NCBI GenBank assembly: GCA_039720395.1
Contig: CM077824.1
Span: forward strand, 17,569,046 to 17,633,045
Origin: Liquidambar formosana
Taxonomy: Eukaryota; Streptophyta; Magnoliopsida; Saxifragales; Altingiaceae
Direction: 5' to 3'
Length of the DNA: 64,000 nucleotides
The notes under the pieces are model-generated. The model was given only the letters and a program-made list of their open reading frames with translations, did no database searches and was not told where the DNA came from. Positions within the stretch are counted from its first letter, which is position 1. Each line of letters starts with the position of its first letter. Made by a program: the position numbers and the translations under genes. Below, in pieces: positions 1 through 11,674 of the stretch.

Positions 1-875
1 AATGTAAAGCATACAATAATATATTAAAGCCTATGTCGACCAATGATAGAAGACAATGAGAATAAATTTCAGCATGAATGGAGAGATTTACAGTGCATGC
101 GGATTTCTGTTCTCAAAAGACATTTTTTTTTTTTTTTTTTTTTATAAATTTTAAACATAACCCTAAATCACCCGAGCAGGTTGGGTCGGATTCCTTTTTA
201 CTCAATCTGTACAAATAGGGTAACATAGCCTAGCCCTTCGAGCTAGCGTTTGCTAGATAAGGGAGCTTCTAGGTCAGTCTCTACAAGCCTTCTATTCAAA
301 TGGGGCCTTAGGCAATTAGGTGGGTTAAGGCCGTGACTTCTTTTCAAACAAGGCCTTAAGCGACCACCTTAATCAAGTTTGTGTAGTGTTGGTTCTCTTT
401 TCTATTTTGAACCAATCAGTTTTTAATTCAATGACACACTATCTTTTAAATTGGCCACTCACTATATCCAAACCAAGACGAATGCCGGCCTGCTTCGATT
501 CAGTTCTGGGTTTCATGGCTTTAGGTCTGCGTGTGCAATTTATTTATTTATTTTTTTTATTTTTTTATTTTTTTTTCAGAAGGTTTCAAATGCTTTGCAT
601 CCGACTAATCTCTTTATCCTCTATTTGGTTCATAGATTCTATAAAGGAAAAAAAAAGGAAGGGAAAAAAAATGAGGAGGAAAGAAAATGAAAGGAAAAGA
701 TAAAATCATATCAAGCCAAAATTATACCAATTCTTCTTTTTTTTCCAATTTTCCATTGCAACCAAATAAAGAAAAGTACAATTCTTTCTATTTTATTTTT
801 TTTCCTTGATAAAATCTGCGAACCAAATAGAGCCTTAGGCACAAGCAGTCGTCCCATCCCACATGCACCCTGCCT
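1..875. other. AT-rich non-genic stretch
   Basis: No gene is recognisable on either strand. The stretch holds a T homopolymer at 123-143, a T-rich tract near 541-577 and a purine-rich tract near 640-700. Short open frames here are low-complexity translations. Confidence 0.7.
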
Positions 876-1176
876 AATACCACTTACATGCTTTTCTAAA
901 GCGCACCACTAAAGCGCCAGCATGGCATCACCAGCACCCTTACTGCCTATTGCCCATATATGCGCCACACCCCATGTCACCTGTGTGTAGTGTGAGTCTA
1001 TGCCTATTGCCCATGCGCCACGCCCCATGTCACCTGTGTGTAGTGCGCCACGCCCCATGTCACCTGTGTGTAGTGTGAGTCTATGCCTATTGCCCATGCG
1101 CCACGCCCCATGTCACCTGTGTGTAGTGTGAGTCTATGCCTCTAAGCATAATACCACTTACATGCTTTTCTAAAGC
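876..1176. repeat. Minisatellite block flanked by a 27-bp direct repeat
   Basis: A GC-richer 30-bp unit beginning GCGCCACRCCCCATGTCACC recurs at 962, 1015, 1045 and 1098, giving spacings of 53, 30 and 53 bp; the longer units add TGTGAGTCTATGCCTATTGC. The block is bracketed by two copies of a 27-bp sequence (876-902 and 1150-1176, starting AATACCACTTACATGC). Open frames across it, for example on the minus strand at 909-1097, are repeat translations. The bracketing repeat suggests a local tandem duplication rather than a transposon. Confidence 0.85.
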
Positions 1177-1280
1177 AAGATCATGTGTTGGTCTGCCTCT
1201 GATAAACTCTTTCCTTTCTTTCTAGACTTTCCAACGAGTGGACTTCTCTCTTTTTTTCCCTTTTTTTTATTTTTTATTTT

Positions 1281-1289
1281 ATATATATA

Positions 1290-1332
<43 letters not shown>

Positions 1333-1337
1333 TTTTT
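1281..1337. repeat. (AT)n/(GT)n microsatellite followed by T run
   Basis: Alternating AT, GT and AT dinucleotides followed by a run of T. Simple sequence; no function inferred. Confidence 0.9.
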
Positions 1338-1402
1338 GGTTCAAAAGAATGGGTATGCAGATAGGGGCTTGCAAACAATTTTTTCAAAACACACAAATTC
1401 TC

Positions 1403-1615
1403 GGATTTGGGTTTGGTGCAATTATTACATATTGCAATAAACGTAGGATCGATGACACGTGGCAAGGAGGATAAATGGAGGGCTGAAATTCGAGAAATGC
1501 ATTTGACGCCCAACGCCTAACAGCCTTTTATTTTTCTTCCCTACCCACGTGTCATCGATCCTCCATTTACTGCACCATGCAATAAAAGTAGCCAACTGCA
1601 CCAAATCCGAATCCC
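1403..1615. mobile_element. MITE-like inverted-repeat element with 8-bp TSD
   Basis: The ends are inverted repeats: left GGATTTGGGTTTGGTGCA and right, reverse-complemented, GGATTCGGATTTGGTGCA. The arms continue inward through a shared ATCGATGACACGTGG (left near 1447-1462, right inverted near 1543-1558). The element is flanked by the perfect 8-bp direct repeat AAATTCTC at 1395-1402 and 1616-1623, as expected of hAT insertions. It is 213 bp with no coding capacity. Each arm carries a CACGTG G-box core. Family assignment to hAT is inferred from TSD length alone. Confidence 0.7.
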
Positions 1616-1623
1616 AAATTCTC

Positions 1624-2805
1624 CTAGCTAAAAGAAAATCACAACGTTTATAAATTCCTAAGCTCAACAAAAAAATGGGAAGGCAAAGATGGTCACTTTT
1701 TTAGGTAGAAAATAGCTAGGAGTTTCACATGAATCCATACGTCTGTAGCTTATAAACCTTTTTTTCTTCTCTCCTCCATGATCCAGACCGATTCAATGCC
1801 CGACATGTGGCCGGCCTCCACCCCTATCGATATCTAAATATCGTGATCTGCCATGGCACAACACCTTTTTGCACGTGTGGAGATATCTGAAGAAAAAAAA
1901 AAAAAAATGCCAACCATGCTACACCCAATCGTTCCTACAGCTGAAGATCACATTTATCAAATTAAAGCCTACCCAATACTGCTAGTCTTCTTTTTCCATA
2001 TGAGCTAGAGAGCTTAAGTTCAAGTCAGAGTGTGACTCCAAGTTCTTGTAACACGCAGAAGTAGTCACAAATTTTAGTCTCAGCGTGGGGGCTGATGTGA
2101 GGTCTATTATTGAGTACTTTCTTTTTAAACTACTATAGGAACGTGGGTATCTGTTGGCTTGCTTGCTTACAGGGTGGGTCTGCTTGTGAGGTCGTACTTC
2201 TGTTACTTTTTGTTCTTTTATGTGCTGGTGGGAAGTCTTTTCTCATCCTTGTGGTTATCATGTACTTTGCTTTCGAAATGCTGATCTTTCTTCGTTATGA
2301 TCCAATGAGAAATATGAGCGAATGTGGTCCATCTTCTCAAACTATTTTCTTCTTCTTTCTCTTTCTCTTTCTCTTTCTCTTTTCTTTCCATAACGGTTTC
2401 CATAGAGATTTGTTTTCTTCACCTGGGTAAGGTTTTCTCTCTTGTAAAGAACAAATTACAAACATGTTATGCTTTCCTGCATGTTGAAAAACATGTTTTT
2501 TCATTATGAAATTTCTATTATTAAGGAAATTTCTATCATTCTTTTGTGGACAACATTCGTCGGTGCGTGTCTAATCAAGAATGTAAAAACCCATAAGTTC
2601 ATACCTTTCTGTTAAACAGTGAGGATAAATGCAATGTCAGTGTCCACTCAATAGAACGATAAGCAAGTGGTTATGCTTAGAGTGAGAATTAATAATGCAT
2701 TGGGTACTCTTAATTTTCCTCTTTCTTGCTTTAGCTCATGTTCGTTCCAGGTGTTTATGGCATTTCAGGTTCTCTAACTTGCATTTTTTACAAGCTTAGA
2801 GATAA
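1624..2805 (+). other. 5' flank of the receptor-like kinase gene
   Basis: No coding exon is recognisable. A pyrimidine microsatellite (CTTT type) lies at about 2345-2392. The stretch must hold the promoter and 5' leader of the downstream kinase, but no TATA box or start site could be fixed with confidence, and the leader could contain an intron. Confidence 0.5.
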
Positions 2806-5800
2806 ATGGGCAATGTTCGGGTTTTAGCACTCTACATCACGATTAGCTGCGTTGCATTCATCACATCGAAGATTACAATTTCGATTCTTCTCTATAAGAG
2901 ATGGAAGAGAAAGCATAGCGTTTTCCAGGACAGCATGTTAGGTACTTGCTTTCAATGAACCAAACTGCCTCACAATTTTGAATTGGAAAACTTCAAGTTA
3001 GAAGGGAAAGGTCTAACATATGTAACCGTGAACCAGGTGGAAAGATGGTGATTTTCAGGTCTCCATTGATGAAATCTCTCACCTCCAACATGGTTTTAAA
3101 GACTACAATGAAGTTAACCAACAAGGATATAATTGGGTCCGGTGGCTATGGGACGGTGTACAAGCTGATGATAAATGACTCCGTTTCCTTCGCTGTGAAA
3201 AAACTAAATAGGGGTAGTGCAGATCGAGATCGAGGTTTTGAGAGAGAACTGAAAGCTTTAGGAGATATTAAGCACAGAAATATTGTTACTCTTCATGGGT
3301 ATTTCACATCTCCTCAATACAATCTTCTTATATATGAGCTGATGCCAAATGGAAGCTTAGACGGATTGCTTCATGGTATGCAGCCCCTGTCTTCTTCTTG
3401 TTGCCAATATTATCATTAATTATCATCATCATCATCATCATTTTTTAGGCTGTACTAGGATAATTTTTAAAAATCAGGTGGTTTAGCCTAGCGAATAGAA
3501 ACAAAAAGATTCAGTTCCCAAATTATACAACGTTTATGTGTAGAATCAGTCCTTTTCCCAAACTTTACCTTAACAATGGCCTGAAATGTGTACCACCAGC
3601 GTTGTTGCCTTGGTGGTATCTCTCCCCTCTTTAAAGGCGGGGTTAACGGTTTCGAATCCTCTCAATAACAGGTTCTATCTGCAAAGAAAAAAAAAACTCC
3701 AATTAAGCACCAAAATCCCCAAGCAATGTTTTGAGTTTTGGCAGTTGCATCAACCTCGGTCTCATCAAAAAAGGTACTATGAATTGGAAAAGATGACCAA
3801 GACAACAGAAGCATAAGTACAAGGATTTGATCTGAGCTTTTCAATCTTTTAACAGAAAGCCCTAATGCAGGAAAATCAAGCAACAATAACGTATTGGACT
3901 GGCCTTCAAGATACAAAATAGCAGTAGGAGCAGCACGGGGCATATCATATCTTCATCATGATTGTATCCCGCATATAATTCATAGAGATATCAAATCAAG
4001 CAATATATTGTTGGATCATAACATGGAAGCTCGAGTTTCTGATTTTGGACTAGCAACATTAATGGAATCAGATAAGACTCATGTTTCAACATTTGTAGCT
4101 GGAACCTTCGGTTACTTAGCTCCTGGTAAAGTTTCTCTCTATCTCTATCTCTATCTCTCTCTCTCACACATACATAACTGGATCATGCTTTTCAACAGAA
4201 TATTTTGACACTGGTAGAGCAACAGCGAAAGGGGATGTTTACAGCTTCGGAGTTGTTTTGCTTGAGCTCCTTACGGGCAAAAGACCAATGGATGAAGCAT
4301 TCATTGAGGAAGGAACCAAATTGGTAACCTGGGTAAGTCACATTGGGTGGATGTTGTTCACAGCTTTAATTTTTTCCCCCTAAAATGACTACAGTTCCTA
4401 TATTTATAAATAACTTTGTGCTATCACCGTGCCAATATTCATAAAGGAAAATATTTGTATTTCCTATATATATATATATAGCCAAGTGGTCTTGTAAAGG
4501 TTCAAATTGAAACCTAAACTACACAAGATAAATTTCTGCAACCAACATATTCGGTAATGCCTTCAGTCGTGCCCGAATGTTCCCTAATACTTCTACACAG
4601 ATTTTTCTTCAGCTTAATTTCCTCTCATATTTTCTGTGCTTAATATGCTTCCCATGTTCCTCAATCAGAAAAATGTCCATTTTATCTGTCGGGCCATTAG
4701 CATGAGAATAATATTATGTAAAGATGTTGATGCAAATTTCCAGTAGATTCATAAATAAATATAAATTTTAAGCCTAAACCAATAGTTTGATGCAGTCCAT
4801 TGCCAAATATTTAAAATCTCTATATTAGGATGGTTTTTCTTTTTTCTTTTTTCTTTTTTAATATTATTCTGATAGGTAAAGAAAAATTTTATTCGGATTA
4901 AAAGGATTTTAGTACACCATAGAGCACACAAGGCCATCACACCCACAAAACGTGATAAAACACCCTGCAAACCCCCAAAGATAAAGAAAAACTTGGACTG
5001 CCCCAACTAAGACAAAACACCAGACGACTAATATGCAAGGAAGAAACCTTTACACTACATCCTACTGGGAAACACCCAAGAAACCAGGATAGACAGAATA
5101 GTTAATCATGGGTCTATCCAATTCGAGAAGGCATCAATTACCAATAATGGATATTGTTTTGGACTTTGCTAATTACATCAAACTGGAACTAGGGGAATTC
5201 CAGTTAAATGAGATGGGTGCTAAAAATTCTACGGTAGTCTGGTTTTCCAACCCTAAATATTATTAGCATTAGAGGGCAGCCTTTCGCCATTTTACAGCAT
5301 CTCCATCTCTGCTTGGAGTATGTGTTTCTGCATAATAATAAATTTTCTTAACCATACATATATATATGGGTCATATATTCCATCTCCAGAGTTCAATTGG
5401 CCCACATTTGATACTTAGAGACGAATCCATCGTAAATCATAAGAACTTTAGGATCGCCAATTATAAAAGACACGAGCCAATGATTTCTTGTTCTCATATT
5501 GTTATCTACATTTAGGCCTCTCCCAGATAATATACACAACACGAGACTTATATAAACAACAAATTGTTCATGGTTGCAGCCTGCATGCAAGCTTATGCAC
5601 TATGATTCCCAAATCGCTATTTGCACTCTATATGCATACATTATGACTCTCAAGACGCTTACTAAATTTTACATTATGTATTGGCATTTTCTTTCCTAAT
5701 CTTGAGCATACAGTCTATAGCAGATTGATGAGGGAATATCTGACAAAAACGGTTTGCATACTGGAACAGGTGAAAGCTGTTGTTCATGAGAATAGGGAAG

Positions 5801-5946
5801 AGCAAGTAATAGATAGGAACTTAGATTCTTGTCCTGTAGATGAAGTTAACGAAGTATTCTGCATTGCACTAGCATGCCTAGAATCTGAGCCATTGAAGAG
5901 ACCAACCATGGCTGAAGTTCTCAAGATGCTTGAGGAAATCAAATAA
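2806..5946 (+). CDS. Receptor-like serine/threonine protein kinase, At1g78530-like, five exons
   Basis: A membrane-anchored Ser/Thr kinase without an LRR ectodomain, matching the plan of the Arabidopsis protein known as receptor-like kinase At1g78530. Exons join in phase at GT-AG introns: 2806-2941, 3037-3375, 3871-4125, 4199-4332, 5770-5946, giving about 346 aa, near the family length. The short N-terminus is followed by a hydrophobic segment (residues ~5-30) and a basic KRWKRKH stop-transfer. Kinase motifs: glycine loop [13 protein letters not shown] lysine, [15 protein letters not shown] helix C, catalytic loop [11 protein letters not shown] in VSDFGLATL, then GTFGYLAPE across an intron and a C-lobe ending [12 protein letters not shown]. 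It is an RD kinase with all catalytic residues. The start ATG at 2806 is the first codon of the membrane exon. Exon 3 has two in-frame acceptors (3855/56 and 3870/71), adding or omitting five residues. Introns 2 and 4 hold a SINE and a LINE tail. The ligand is unknown. Confidence 0.93.
3590..3697 (+). mobile_element. tRNA-derived SINE-like sequence in kinase intron 2
   Basis: The sequence has the layout of a plant SINE: an A-box-like TTGCCTTGGTGGTA (3604-3617), a B-box-like GGTTTCGAATCC about 30 bp later (3648-3659), then an A run near 3683-3693. It does not fold as a complete tRNA. No clear TSD was found. It lies in the 495-bp intron between exons 2 and 3 in the same orientation as the gene. 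Confidence 0.6.
4836..5130 (-). mobile_element. LINE 3'-tail fragment in kinase intron 4
   Basis: Read on the minus strand, this ends in a LINE-like tail (TTTCTTTACCTATCAGAAT, then A/G-rich sequence) and resembles the 3' non-coding ends of the other L1-type copies in the window. No coding domain remains. It helps explain the 1,437-bp length of intron 4. Confidence 0.4.
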
Positions 5947-8509
5947 ACTTGAATTTACTTCCTGATGTCTACTTACTCTGTATCAAAGTAAAAAGATTTG
6001 TTATCAATTAAGCCCATTTCCTTTAAGGAGTTGTAATCTTTTGTGCCGTTCCATCACAAATATGACATTTGGAAATTATTTTGAAGGAATAATTCTGAAA
6101 TTGGTAATCATAGAAGGATCAATTTCCTAACAAACACGTGTTCTGTTATAATTTCAGAATAATGGAGCCATGGAGGTACTTTGCAGATAATATAGGATTT
6201 GTTTAACAATATTTCATGCATATAAAAGAATTAATTTATCAGATAAATCTATGTTTTTTCCCTTTTCTGTTCCCCTCCCCCCCCCCCCCCCCCCCCCCTC
6301 TTCTCTTTTCTTTTCTTTTTGCTCAGAAGCATAATAAATAAGTTGAATATATCTTGGGGACTTATCCAACATCCTGTCTCTTTTCACCATGATATGGCCA
6401 ATCAGTTCCAGTTTGGCATGTTAGACTACATATATATATGTACATACTACTAAGTTCATAAGCATACAATAATTAGGCAATTAGAATGCATACCTGAGCT
6501 AGCCATTTGTATGAATTGAAACCCTGAATCGCCTAAGACTGAAGTCTTCCACCCTTTACACACCTTTAGGTTTAGACCTTTCAATGGGGCAAGGCTTGTG
6601 TTTATTGTGTGTGAGAGGATGGGGACTCAACCTCATTTTATAGGAGAAGAGATGATTTTTCCCATCACAAAATCATCCTTTCAGATTGTGTGCATATTAA
6701 TGAGGTAAGGGGAGGTAAGAAAAAGAGGTTTTGCAACGTAGAAAATAAGGAGACAAGAGGGAGAGGGAGAGTAAGGTGACACAAGAAAATAAGAGAACCG
6801 TGTGTCAGTGAACTTCTACAAATAATCCTCTATGATCATCTCCATGGTAATACTGTGGTCCGCTGCTAATATACACCTCCTTTACTGCACCATTTATCAT
6901 TATCAATAAGGCTCTACACATTCTATCCATATTTTATAAGCACGTGATCACACATTACTAAGGTGTTCCATAACCCATATCACTTTATTAATCACATCCT
7001 GAATTCGGAATCCGTAACTCACATTATCAATTACTCATCAATCTAGATTTAATCAATGGTAGCCCACAATAAAGTCTTACATGGCAACCCATTACCCCTA
7101 TGTTTTCTTTCACCCCATGAACTCTTAAGAAATTTGATTTTGTTCGGGTGTCCAGGGGCTAAGGAGTCGGGTCTTTTTTCCTATGAATTTTGAATGATAA
7201 GTACTGTCGATGAAGGTCTGTACAAGTACTTTGGTTCTGGCAGCCTTTTTCTTCTATAATAGAATTCTTATTTATCAAAACTTCTTCACTACAAATATTT
7301 ATGACAGTTCTAGAAGCAAGTTACAACAATATGTCAAGATCTCTATCAAAATCAAAGTATATCCTGAAATGCTATATAAAATATTTGAATAAACAAGCTC
7401 AAATTGCAGCTGTTATCTAATTATTTACTCACTACAATAAGTCATGTTTCATTTTTCTTTAGGTTGGCCATCAAAAAATTCTTAGTAAAATGGTAGCCTA
7501 AGAAATAAAAGTAACAAGGTGATTCTTTCCCTCTCTTTTTTTCTTTCTTTCTTATTTTTCCCCTTCCTAGGCAATTGTTAAGTTGTTCATTAACATGAAG
7601 ACATGTTTTGAACACAGGCCTCCCATAAGATGAAGATGAGGCTTTACCACATAGTCTATCAAAGGAAAACTGTCAAATAAACCAAAAAAGACCCTTGAAG
7701 CAAAATTAAACAATATTGATCTAATATTATTTATCTAATATCAGTCCTTCCTTGCCACCCAAAAAGGAATGTCAAAATATTTGCAGAAGTTATAGACCAA
7801 TAAATAATAGTAAACATTAAGGAGATTATGACTCTAAGAAATTCCCTAGGTATTAGCATTTAGGAAATACTTTTCTTGTTTTTTGAAACAAAGAGACACA
7901 ACAATCAATTTTTTCCATCAAAAGCAAGAAAAATACTTCCAAAATGATAACCAAAACCAAACTTTATATTATGTATTTCAGTCAGTAGTGAAGAACTCAA
8001 GTTCATCGCCTACTTGAGAAAGGCACAAACAAAATGAGAGAATTGTACTTTTTTTTTTTATTGCCACTGATGCTGATAGTTTCAGAAAAATATGTAGATG
8101 GATAGATATAAAGATTTTCTTCCCTATAACATCACTTCAAACAGTTACACCAGTGGAACTGATTCATCCAAGATAACTAACCCTTAAGTTTGGCTAAATC
8201 AGAACACTCCGATGAGTTTGTCAACCTCCCCAACTGGAGCATGCTTCCACTGAGAAAAAAAACAAACCCACCCAGTCTTCTGTTTCCACGACCAAGAGTC
8301 ATCTGACATGATGCAAGTGTAGCAGGAGAGGAAAACATTTCTTTCTTCCTAAAAAAAAATAGTATTAAAAGGAACGCATTCCCCCAAAATGGAGTTGATA
8401 GAAGTTGATTACATAAAATGACATGATCCCAATGGAAGGGGACCTGTTAGATGTTTCAACATGGCACAAATACACAAAATGAAAAAGGGGGGGGAGGGAG
8501 TGTTCCTAA
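5947..8509. other. 3' flank of kinase gene and intergenic DNA
   Basis: The kinase 3' UTR must begin here, but no clear poly(A) signal was chosen. No other gene or intact transposon is recognisable in this AT-rich stretch. A poly-C run is annotated separately. Confidence 0.55.
6277..6298. repeat. Poly-C homopolymer
   Basis: An almost uninterrupted run of C in an AT-rich setting. Its exact length is liable to sequencing error. Confidence 0.9.
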
Positions 8510-8882
8510 CTAAAATTTCATTAATGATGAGATACAAGAACCTTTTAAATCTTCCATATTACCATCACTGATCAGAATATTATGTTCATGCAAATCTTCC
8601 AGGTTCACCTTAAATGACTGAAAAAGTAAAATAAAAAACAACAATCAGAAAATGGGAATTTATGATCTGATTGCTAGGAGAACAAAAAAAGAGAATAGTG
8701 AAGATTCTATGATAGCAGTTGATTCATTATGTAACGCTGATAGCATTCAGACCAAGAAAAGGATATAAAGCTCACGATTAAATTGAATATTGAAGATTCA
8801 AAAGCCTGTAAAACTTAAGATCAATATATGTGAACAATCATACCTGCATTGGAATGGTATTTAATTTCCAGAACAGCCCACC
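8510..8882 (-). other. Two possible small 3' exons of the unrecognised minus-strand gene
   Basis: Reading leftward, a 39-nt block (8882-8844) sits between TTTTAG and CAG/GTATGA and reads GGLFWKLNTIPMQ. A 108-nt block (8617-8510) follows a T-rich acceptor (TTTTTCAG) and reads open to TAG, beginning SFKVNLEDLHEH. The two join in phase 0. No good phase-0 donor was found in the exon upstream, whose own frame already reaches a stop at 8890, so these may be alternative 3' exons, spliced UTR or chance. Confidence 0.25.
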
Positions 8883-8889
8883 CTAAAAT

Positions 8890-9442
8890 TCAAGAAGAGC
8901 CGTATAACCATTGACTTGGCAATGAAGATTTAAATATTCGAAGAAGCAGTGTTCTCTCCCTCATCCCTCGCTTGTTTATACCATAGCCTCTAACAACACC
9001 AATCTTAAGTGCTTCTCGTCCTTCTTCTACAGCTCTTTTTCTCACAGTCATCAATAAACCTGTCCCTTGGGGACCAATGTTGCTTTCCCCTTTCCCAGTT
9101 TCAGGTTTGGCACCTTCATCAGCCAATTCTTCAGATTGATGTTTGTCATCTTCATTGACTTCAGCTCCATCTCCAAAGAAAAAACCCCCATTACCATCGG
9201 GACTGCCACTTCCCCACCAGTTATAAGAGACAGCAGATAAACCATCTGATGGGAATCCATATTTAAATTCATCCGAGGAGGTCGTAATTCCTTTCGTCAA
9301 ACTTGTGTTAGGCAAATTCTGGGGCCGCCCACTTTGACTATTCTTGTTACCCTGCTGCTGCAAAATATGGGGCGTTGTGACTCCCCGTAATTTGGACATT
9401 TCTTGTTCAGAATTCAAACCTTTGTTCTGGAGTTGAGAGCCA
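8890..9442 (-). CDS. C-terminal exon of an unrecognised protein-coding gene (partial)
   Basis: I do not recognise this protein. Reading leftward, the exon opens at a TTTCAG acceptor (9445-9443) and stays open for about 183 codons to TGA at 8892-8890; the frame runs further right, but that part translates a T-run and is probably intron. The N-terminal half is low-complexity and polar (Q, N, S, G), with a WWGSGSPDGNGG stretch, then an acidic segment. The C-terminal ~50 residues are basic and look conserved: MTVRKRAVEEGREALKIG, then RGYGINKRGMRERTLLLRIF. A GTATAA donor inside the exon (after VVRGYG) could give a shorter splice form. The block at 13658-13804 may be an upstream exon of the same gene. 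Composition and clean splice context argue for a real gene. Confidence 0.55.
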
Positions 9443-9660
9443 CTGAAACCATTATAATGATAAGTGGGAACCCCAAAAAAAAAAATTGTCAAAAGAGAAG
9501 AACTAGTACAATCGCACTTAGATGGCTAGATATTTCACTGGATCACCCAACTGGAAATCCAACTATTGGGCAAAATGCATTTAATCAAACCTGTTATCTT
9601 TTTAGTGCATACTACAATTATGAAACTATTTATTTTAGTAGGCTAGGGCCCAGGGCTCAA

Positions 9661-9992
9661 GTCAAAAGAAACCACGGGGAGAAAAAGGAAGTATTTGTCG
9701 AACACCCTTAAAGACCAATAACAGTTCCTCGAAGGGAATGTGTCATGACTAACGAGTTGAATCAATAATATCCCCTAGCAAATGACTTGGAAACTTTGAA
9801 AAAGCAACAAGAGAAATTTCAAGTTTGTCAAAAGAAACCATGGGGAGAAAAAGGAAGTATTTGTTGAAAACCCTCAACGACCAATAACAGTTCCTCGAAG
9901 GGAATGCATCATGAATAACGAGTTGAATCAATAATATCCCCTAGCAAATGACTTGGAAACTTTGAAAAAGCAACAAGAGGAATTTCAAGTTT
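9661..9992. repeat. Two-copy direct tandem duplication, 166-bp unit
   Basis: Units start at 9661 and 9827, both with GTCAAAAGAAACCA, and align over their full length with a few substitutions. No coding sense is seen. The similarity indicates a fairly recent duplication. Confidence 0.9.
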
Positions 9993-11104
9993 TAAACTTC
10001 CGCTCTGGCTTGAGCCTAAGATTTCAATCTATTAGGAGTTAGATTCCAGCTTGTGATAAGGGGTCTTCCATCACTTGGCAATGCTTATTCTCGGTTGCCT
10101 ACAACCGTTGTGTCCAGTTCTCAATCTTAGTCAGGCACTAGCAGTAGAGACCACTTTGCATTAGTCTCTTCATCTAACCAGAATGATTGTTTTAAAGGTC
10201 AACCAAATACCAAAGGTGGCCGAGGAAATAGTACTAATGCTCGAGGATCCCAGGCCATGGTCGTGGCCATTGCTTTGGAGAGCGCAAGTGTACTAATGGA
10301 GATAAATAAGATAATCATATAGTTCGTACTTGCTGGGATTTGCATGGAAAACCCAATTCTGCTAATCAGGCAATATAATCATTTGAGAAAGGTTCACCTC
10401 ATTAGCCAAGCACAACAGATCCCTCCTCTCGTCCAAGCACTTCTGGTAGTGATTTAGTTACCCCGTCCCGTGATGAGGATAATACTCTAGTTTAAAGGCC
10501 TGGAAGCTTTCTATTACTAATGTTACCTCATTTGCTCATCCAGGTACTATCACCTATTTAACCCCCAGTTATCATAATCAGACCGGCCCACCTTGTCTGA
10601 CTGGTGAACCTATCACCAAGGAACCCTCCTCTCTTCCAAGCACTTCTGGTAGTTTAGTTACCCTGTCCCATGATGAGTATAATACTCTACTTTGAAGTCT
10701 TGGAAAATTTCTATTACTAATGTTGCCAGTGATTTAGTTAACCTGTCCCATGATTAGTATAATACTCTAGTTTAAAGTCCTGGAAGCTTTCTATGGCTGA
10801 TGTTGCCATATTTGCTCATCCAGGTACTATTACCTATTTAACCAATAGTTATCATAACCGGACTGGTCGCCTGGTCCGACCGTAAACTGATCACCCGATT
10901 CCTCGGTCGGTTCAGTTCTTCATGTGGACCGTTCATGCTGCAGAACTGGATTAGCCCAGAATGAACCAAACAAACTTAGCACAATTTATGTAAGCCGGTG
11001 TGAACCGGCACTGGTTTGACAGGTTAACATTTTTATAAGATAATACAAAGAGTTGCAACTCATGTAGCTTGAAACTTGAATCTCGCACAAAGAATAAAGG
11101 TACC

Positions 11105-11674
11105 AGATTATTAACCACTTTTCCAACTGCTCTCCTTGATTACATTATTGCCACCTAACTTATTTATACTTTTTTTTTTTTTGATCAACAACAGAAATAT
11201 ATTATTGATATAATGAAAGCAAGGAAATTACAATAGGAGGACAAGGAGTCCACCAAAAATAACAGAAAAACCAACCAAAGAAAGCAAAAGAAAATCAAAA
11301 AGTTAAAAACAAACAACCCTCGAATCAGTTTTGAAAATAAATAAAGGAATATTCGCAAACTCTTTAGAAGAATGAGCCCAAAACGAGGAAAGGAAATGCA
11401 CCCTATCCCACAACTGACTCAAAGAAGTCTCCTTATCTTCAAAAATCCTCGCATTTCTTTCGAGCCAAATGACCCAAAACATGGCCATAAAAGCACACCT
11501 CCAAAGGGTTTCAGCCTTCCTGCCCTTACCAAAACCCCAAAAATCAATCTCAAACACCCTTTGAACACAGTCCGGAACCTAACTTATTTATACTAAAAAT
11601 AGATTATTAACCACTTACCCAACTGCTCTCCTTGGTTACATTATTGCCACGTAACTTATTTATACTAAAAATAG
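11105..11674. repeat. Local duplication (about 74 bp) whose first copy is interrupted by a LINE
   Basis: AGATTATTAACCACTT begins at 11105 and again at 11601; both copies run through ACTGCTCTCCTTG to TATTTATACTAAAAATAG. The first copy is split after TTATACT by the LINE at 11171-11576. Confidence 0.8.
11171..11576 (-). mobile_element. 5'-truncated L1-type LINE with 18-bp TSD
   Basis: Reading leftward the insert encodes the end of a LINE ORF2 (zinc-finger RVT region: WLERNARIFEDKE, then SSFWAHSSKEFANIPLF), followed by a short 3' UTR and poly(A) (the T run at 11170-11182 on the plus strand). It is flanked by the perfect 18-bp duplication ACCTAACTTATTTATACT at 11153-11170 and 11577-11594. This is the classic product of target-primed reverse transcription. 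At 406 bp it is heavily truncated. The 85-aa frame at 11557-11303 is the surviving ORF2 tail. Confidence 0.9.

Noticed and set aside
386..703. 105-aa open frame
   Set aside because: Translation of T-rich and purine-rich tracts with no protein-like motif.
2110..2430. Open frame of 106 aa upstream of the kinase as an LRR or signal exon
   Set aside because: The translation is a hydrophobic, Phe/Leu-rich product of a pyrimidine microsatellite with no LRR motif; relatives of this kinase lack an LRR ectodomain.
3601..3660. tRNA gene from A- and B-box-like sequence in kinase intron 2
   Set aside because: The boxes are present but the sequence does not make the acceptor and anticodon stems and is followed by an A run; a SINE fits better.
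5393..5590. 65-aa minus-strand frame inside kinase intron 4
   Set aside because: No family resemblance and antisense within an intron.
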